A stretch of DNA of 64,000 nucleotides from positions 92,488-156,487 of the forward strand of contig DF237057.1 in assembly GCA_000708835.1 (NCBI GenBank). The letters are read 5' to 3'. Origin of the DNA: Klebsormidium nitens (taxonomy: Eukaryota; Streptophyta; Klebsormidiophyceae; Klebsormidiales; Klebsormidiaceae). Of this stretch, positions 60,901 through 64,000 are shown piece by piece. A program made the position numbers and the translations under genes. The stretch's first letter is position 1. Each line of letters opens with the position of its first letter. A model generated the notes under the pieces. That model was not told where the DNA came from, did no database searches, and saw only the letters and a program-made list of their open reading frames with translations.

Positions 60901-63900
60901 GTCGTGCGGAAAGGGGTGGTTGCCGGAAACGGGCGCATTCACACTTCTGGCAGCGTCATTGGGACGGACATGCTGTTCGAGGCCCGGAGCACCCGGCGAG
61001 CCCACAGGTGGGAATAAGCCCCTCGATGCTTGCAAGTGTTGAAATGCGTGTGTTCTCTCTCAAACAAAGCCGGTATGCAGCCTTTGAAATTACAAGCAGA
61101 AAAAGGTGCTGTCTGTCATGCATAGTCCGGGCTATTCTAATTCGGGCCCTATATTTGCGAGAGGTAAAGAAGCTGAGCGAAAGTGCGGTGAACTTCTCCT
61201 TAGAGCCCCGGCCATTCACATCGATTCCGTTTTGTGCAGCGCTATGGCCTTGACGTACTGCGACCTGATGTCATTGGATCGAAAGGTGAGAACAGCCGCG
61301 TTCAGGGGTATTCACACTAACAGGAATCTGCAGTGGATGGATGGTGGCAAAAGCCGCAGAAAGGCGACCAGCGCTATGCTTTAAAAGTCCTTAGGTCGCC
61401 ATGGGCGCGACTCGAGCCGCTCGAATGAAGCGAAATGCTTCTCTTCTGCGTCCGCGTCATGTTACATATTGTGGGTGCACCGGTCCACCTTGTTTGATGG
61501 CATACTGTCTTTGACGTTTGGATGCTGGCATAGTACGTTGGAAACTTTAGCCCACGTTTCGCGTCCCTCTAGTCGTGGGCAAAAAATTTGTTCCTGATTA
61601 ACGAGCGCGATTCCAACCCACTCGCAATCCTAATCCTGGTTAAGAGCACGGTTCCAGACCAAGATACTCTGTTCCTGATCAAAGAGCGATTTTCAGCCCA
61701 CTCGCAAACGGCTGGTTGCTCAATACTCTTTCAAGAGAGAGATGGAGGGCTCTGCTACGTGACGGCACTCTTCAAAAGTGTTGGCTATCTAATCTACAAT
61801 GTGAAATTGATTCCGCAGGTCCTGTTTCAAATCTTGGAGCATCACCCGGACGTGGCGGAAAATCTGCGGAAAGCATCCATACGGACGCTCTTTCGAACAG
61901 AGGTAAGAAACACTGCCCCAATTTGACTCCTATGGTTGTCCTTCAACATTTTTCCGGTCCTTCATTCCGACAGTGCTTTGATGAGTGCGTGATGAATTTC
62001 ATCTAGATAAGAATATAGAGTCTCCCCGCGAGTGTCCCAGGGATTCGAGAGAAGGGTAGTCCGTGTTTCGGTCTGTTCCGTGGAACTCTCCAGCTCGCTT
62101 GAGCACTCAGCTCAAGTGAATGGCCGAATGGACACGCCCCCGCTACACGTCCTCAATACCGACGAATTCTGAATATCATTCCGCAACGTTATGCGGGTCA
62201 AGCTCGCGATTGCAACGCGCAATCGACATCTTCCGTGTAAAACCATGCCTGTGAAAATTCCGCGTATTTGCGTGCAGCCGATCCGTTTGGGCTTTTGCGG
62301 AACCTACACAGGGCTTTTCGGTCCCCTCTTTCTCTGCAGGCGCTCGCGATTGTGCATAGTCACACTTTCACTCTTGTTTGGATTCCCGCGTACTCTGCGT
62401 GCAGTCACAGTTGCCAAGGCCCCGCACAATCCACTGAAATCTTAAGCAGTTTCCGTGCAGGCACGCGCGCAGATGCGCGCGTTCAAGCTCACGCTGGCCT
62501 CGCGCAAAACGGCTGTGACCTTTTGTGTCTCTCACATATTCATCTACGCGCGCACTCGAGCCTTCTGTAGCCCTGCGCAATAAATCAAAAGCTCTGCTGC
62601 TTCTCGCTAAGGCGCTTGCGATATGCGTGCGCGGTCAAGCTCGCAGCGGCCTCGCGCAAAGACCAGAAACGCTGACATTCTATGCCTCACTTTTTCACTC
62701 TTACGCGCACATTTAGCTTCTCTTCAGCGTCGCGCAATGGTGCCACTGAAAGCTTTGCTGCTTCTCGTTTTCAGGCGCTTGCGTATAAGCGCGCGGTCAA
62801 CGTCGCAGCGGCCTCGCGCAAAGACCAGATGCACTGACGTTCATGACACGACTTTTCGCTCTACGCGCGCTATCGAGTTCTCCTTAGCGTCGCGCAGTTG
62901 CGCAACTGAAAGCTTTGCTGATTGCAGGAGCTTGCATATATCAGCGCGGTCAAGTTTGCAGCGGCCTCGCGCGGAGATCAAAAGCACTGACATTCATGAC
63001 TCAACTGTTCGCATTACGCGCGCAATCCATTTCCTTTCAGGGTCGCGCAAATGATGCACTTAAAAGCTTTGCTGCTTCTCTTTCAGGCACTTGCGCATAT
63101 GCGCGGGTCAAGCTCGCGGTGGCCTTAGACAAAGACCAAAAAGCACTGCCGTTCACGGCTCAATTCTCTCGCTCTGATTCTCTCTTACAGCATCGCAATC
63201 TTGCAACTGAAAGCTTTGCTGCTTCTCATTCTCAGGCGCTCGCGTATATGCGGGCGGTCAAGCTCGCGGTCGCCTCGCGCAACCAGGAGGTCGTCATAAG
63301 CAAGGAGACTTTCGATGGGCAGCCCAACGGGGAGAGAATAAAGGTCGGCCGCGTATACCTTCCTCGCACAGGTTCACTGCTTGGAACGATTTAAAAACCA
63401 CTTTGCTGTGGCGTGAGCTTGATTGTCGTCGTTCTGCCGTTCTTATTTACGTGTGCGAGGAACTTCCTTTTGCGCTTCTTCTTTCACGATAGGATTGTGT
63501 GAAAGGAAATGCGGGTTAGGATCCAGTATCTGGTTTGAGACGCTTTTCGGCGTTTTTGTGCGTATCATCGCCCATCATGAGGAGAAGAAGAAACATACGA
63601 AGCCGTGCACTAACTAAACTTGACGCTCAACCAACCACCACAATCCTTAGGGCTTTTCTCACAAGCCGCTGCATTACTTCGGTTCTAGAGGGTACCTTTC
63701 GTCAATGCGCGCTTCCTGTGTGCTCGGTGTTCTTATTTCAATGCTGTTTGAGCTTGTTTACTGCTCGGTAAAGTCACGAAGAAAATCCTGAGTCAGAGGA
63801 TCAGCGGCACTACAAACGCACCTAGAGTTACCCGGGGAGAAGAGCTTGACACCATAATCGTTTTCCCCCCTGCAGTTCTACTTGGACAAGCTAGTGGTGT

Positions 63901-63959
63901 TGCTACGGAAAGATCAGGAGGAAATGGACCGCTTGAAGGACGCCACCCTCAAGATCCAG
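48929..63959 (+). CDS. Voltage-sensor K+ channel with C-linker and cyclic-nucleotide-binding domain (EAG/HCN/CNG superfamily), 16 exons, 3' end off the window
   Basis: Six-transmembrane cation channel. Exons: 48929-49540, 50720-50929, 51842-52044, 52507-52582, 53035-53085, 53724-53827, 54824-54965, 55731-55850, 56598-56747, 57773-57982, 59606-59770, 60820-61007, 61240-61285, 61819-61902, 63236-63343 (end uncertain), 63876-63959. Phases join to give about 851 residues without a stop. Residues 1-340 are a disordered Ser/Gly/charged cytosolic N-terminus. S1 is near 345-366 (WDIFLTILIIICAFTIPFE) and S2 near 385 (DAIFLVDMLINFN). S4 is strongly basic (RLGRLLKLLRLARTGRIIQR). The pore helix and filter end in SLTSTGYGD (549-557), K+-type. 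S6 follows (YYVIFVLLLGSYYFGYIVG), then a C-linker (YFRYRHNNKGV...LRAEVAGHTNG) and a CNBD (682-787, FAPQEAII...MFVVRKGV...GSVIGTDMLFE). The exact subfamily is unclear; plant Shaker/AKT and CNGC proteins lack this C-linker wording. The end of exon 15 uses a poor donor (GTCGGC) if I placed it correctly. Confidence 0.9.
49541..50719 (+). other. Channel intron 1
   Basis: 1.18 kb between exon 1 and exon 2. The frame before the chosen acceptor at 50719 is open (ASVTGGKVTPRFDDLTPSA), so exon 2 could begin earlier. No repeats of exon edges were noticed here. Confidence 0.5.
51365..51715 (+). repeat. Three decaying copies of acceptor + 5' part of channel exon 3
   Basis: Blocks at about 51367-51430, 51498-51572 and 51638-51712 each start with a ttttcagga- or cttgagg-like acceptor and repeat the true exon's EPFEKGMVLRAVAQLAALRR coding region (51842 onward). 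All are frameshifted. Spacing is about 135-200 bp. Confidence 0.85.
55020..55140 (+). repeat. Decayed copy of 3' part + donor of channel exon 7
   Basis: The stretch ending gctgcgcaag|gtgcgcgtgacgtcag resembles the end of exon 7 and its intron start, gattgctcaag|gtgggcctgacgtcag, about 126 bp upstream. Similarity in the exon part is moderate. Confidence 0.55.
55448..55621. mobile_element. MITE-like element with about 45-bp imperfect terminal inverted repeats
   Basis: The left end reads cccttgtctccgaaggggct and then tgtctcttaagattcacag. The reverse complement of the right end reads cccttgtctcctaacgggct and then tgtctcacaaggttcacaa. The 174-bp element has no ORF. It lies in the intron between channel exons 7 and 8. 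A target-site duplication is not obvious. Its centre is CCCTAA/ACCC-rich. Confidence 0.7.
55930..56535 (+). repeat. Decaying upstream copies of acceptor + 5' part of channel exon 9
   Basis: Blocks at about 56080-56110, 56375-56405 and 56480-56530 repeat 'pyrimidine tract - ttggcgtgcgtgtggcggct' of exon 9 (start 56598). The closest copy is the longest, but its AG has become GG. A larger 290-bp unit (55930-56110 and 56220-56400) also repeats the intron sequence before it, including gcgtgctgtcgtcgtccttt. Confidence 0.85.
56815..57255 (+). repeat. Three decaying downstream copies of 3' part + donor of channel exon 9 (pore/filter)
   Basis: Copies end at donors near 56909, 57077 and 57250, spaced 160-175 bp. 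Copy 1 is open in frame through LTSTGYG with a GTAAGC donor. Copy 2 has an in-frame TAG and a GTGAGC donor. Copy 3 is frameshifted by small indels with a GTAAGA-like donor. Each also carries some of the intron that follows. Confidence 0.9.
57410..57700 (+). repeat. Two decaying upstream copies of acceptor + 5' part of channel exon 10
   Basis: Copies begin after CAG at about 57420 and 57613; the true exon starts at 57773. The nearer one is almost identical for 85 bases (VTAVTVWEQYYVIFVLLLGS). The farther one has a frameshift and a broken middle but later still shows ttcgggggtacatcgtggga. Confidence 0.9.
58090..59015 (+). repeat. Five to seven decaying downstream copies of 3' part + donor of channel exon 10
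   Basis: Units at about 58105-58165, 58245-58310, 58390-58452, 58575-58620 and 58980-59020 repeat catggaggaccaccacctcc and the following cgacctgcgcaccaa plus a ggGTGAG-type donor. Fainter traces lie near 58715 and 58815-58880. Spacing is about 140-180 bp, and similarity falls with distance from the true exon end at 57982. Confidence 0.9.
59325..59510 (+). repeat. Two decayed upstream copies of acceptor + 5' part of channel exon 11
   Basis: cccaggactacctccgatac followed by cggcacaacaaca (from about 59457) and cgcagaaactaattccggta (from about 59332) echo the exon start cccaggactacttccggtac at 59601. Confidence 0.75.
59885..60380 (+). repeat. Four decaying downstream copies of 3' part + donor of channel exon 11
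   Basis: Units at about 59886-59942, 60010-60101, 60168-60220 and 60294-60384 repeat gtggccggacacaccaacgg, agctgccccaccgagttcgt and the gaggttagcgcgtaaccc exon-intron boundary. The first keeps the boundary exactly; the others carry deletions. Confidence 0.9.
61585..61710 (+). repeat. Short tandem intronic repeats
   Basis: tgttcctgatta-acgagcgcgatt near 61590 and tgttcctgatca-aagagcgatttt near 61670 are both followed by ca-cccactcgcaa. A weaker middle unit lies near 61636. They sit between exons 13 and 14. Confidence 0.7.
62190..63145 (+). repeat. Array of at least six decaying copies of acceptor + 5' part of channel exon 15
   Basis: Units begin near 62338, 62462, 62612, 62771, 62928 and 63087, with the true exon at 63236 and a faint extra unit at about 62196. 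Spacing is about 150-159 bp in the nearer part. Each unit repeats gctttgctgcttctc, a CAG-like acceptor, gcgcttgcgtatatgcgcgc and gtcaagctcgcagcggcctc. The intron part is duplicated with the exon part. Confidence 0.92.
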
Positions 63960-64000
63960 GTGAGGCAGTCACGTGCTAGCCCAAACGGGGTTAGGTTTCG

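Noticed and set aside
62190-63290. Regularly spaced repeat that could be mistaken for a CRISPR array
   Set aside because: Units are about 155 bp, diverged, eukaryotic-intronic and match an exon start; there are no short identical repeats or cas genes.

Overview
This window looks like nuclear DNA of a plant-lineage eukaryote, most likely a streptophyte green alga (Klebsormidium-like is my best guess; that is inference). The genes are broken into many short GC-rich exons with canonical GT-AG introns, and three of the five substantial genes belong to plant-type families: a chromomethylase (BAH + chromodomain + C5 DNA methyltransferase), a BSU1/BSL-type Kelch-phosphatase, and a plant-type RsgA GTPase. 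There are no operons, ribosome-binding sites, CRISPR arrays or bacterial features. All exon borders were placed by eye from splice consensus plus reading-phase continuity.

Layout, left to right. (1) 557-16247, minus strand: chromomethylase, 25 exons found, C-terminal exon(s) beyond the left edge. (2) 16248-19142: intergenic, with a 729-bp assembly gap (17036-17764) and copies of a dispersed repeat. (3) 19143-28635, minus: complete BSL-type Kelch/Ser-Thr phosphatase, 15 exons, 958 residues. (4) 30379-about 31645, plus: small secretory or membrane protein gene with an unresolved or broken reading frame. (5) 33069-37514, minus: complete seven-exon gene for a 770-residue predicted plastid membrane protein of unknown function. 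(6) 41293-45568, plus: complete four-exon RsgA GTPase with a long acidic C-terminal extension. (7) 45569-48928: intergenic, rich in palindromes and short repeats, with a tRNA-like motif. (8) 48929-right edge, plus: voltage-sensor K+ channel with C-linker and cyclic-nucleotide-binding domain, 16 exons found, 3' end beyond the window.

The most unusual structure is not a gene. Introns of the channel gene, and two introns of the chromomethylase gene, hold decaying tandem copies of the neighbouring exon edge together with its splice site. Copies upstream of an exon repeat 'acceptor + 5' exon part'; copies downstream repeat '3' exon part + donor'. In most arrays the copies become more degraded with distance from the functional exon. 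Seven channel exons (3, 7, 9, 10, 11 and 15, with 9, 10 and 11 on both sides) show this. One chromomethylase copy keeps phase and an open frame and predicts an alternative form 61 residues longer. I saw no such arrays in the Kelch-phosphatase, plastid or GTPase genes.

The genes do not form one pathway. They serve DNA methylation, a BSL-type signalling phosphatase, plastid membrane function, (probably plastid) ribosome assembly, and ion transport. Intergenic regions also hold a MITE-like element inside a channel intron (55448-55621), a four-copy dispersed repeat and several perfect hairpins.
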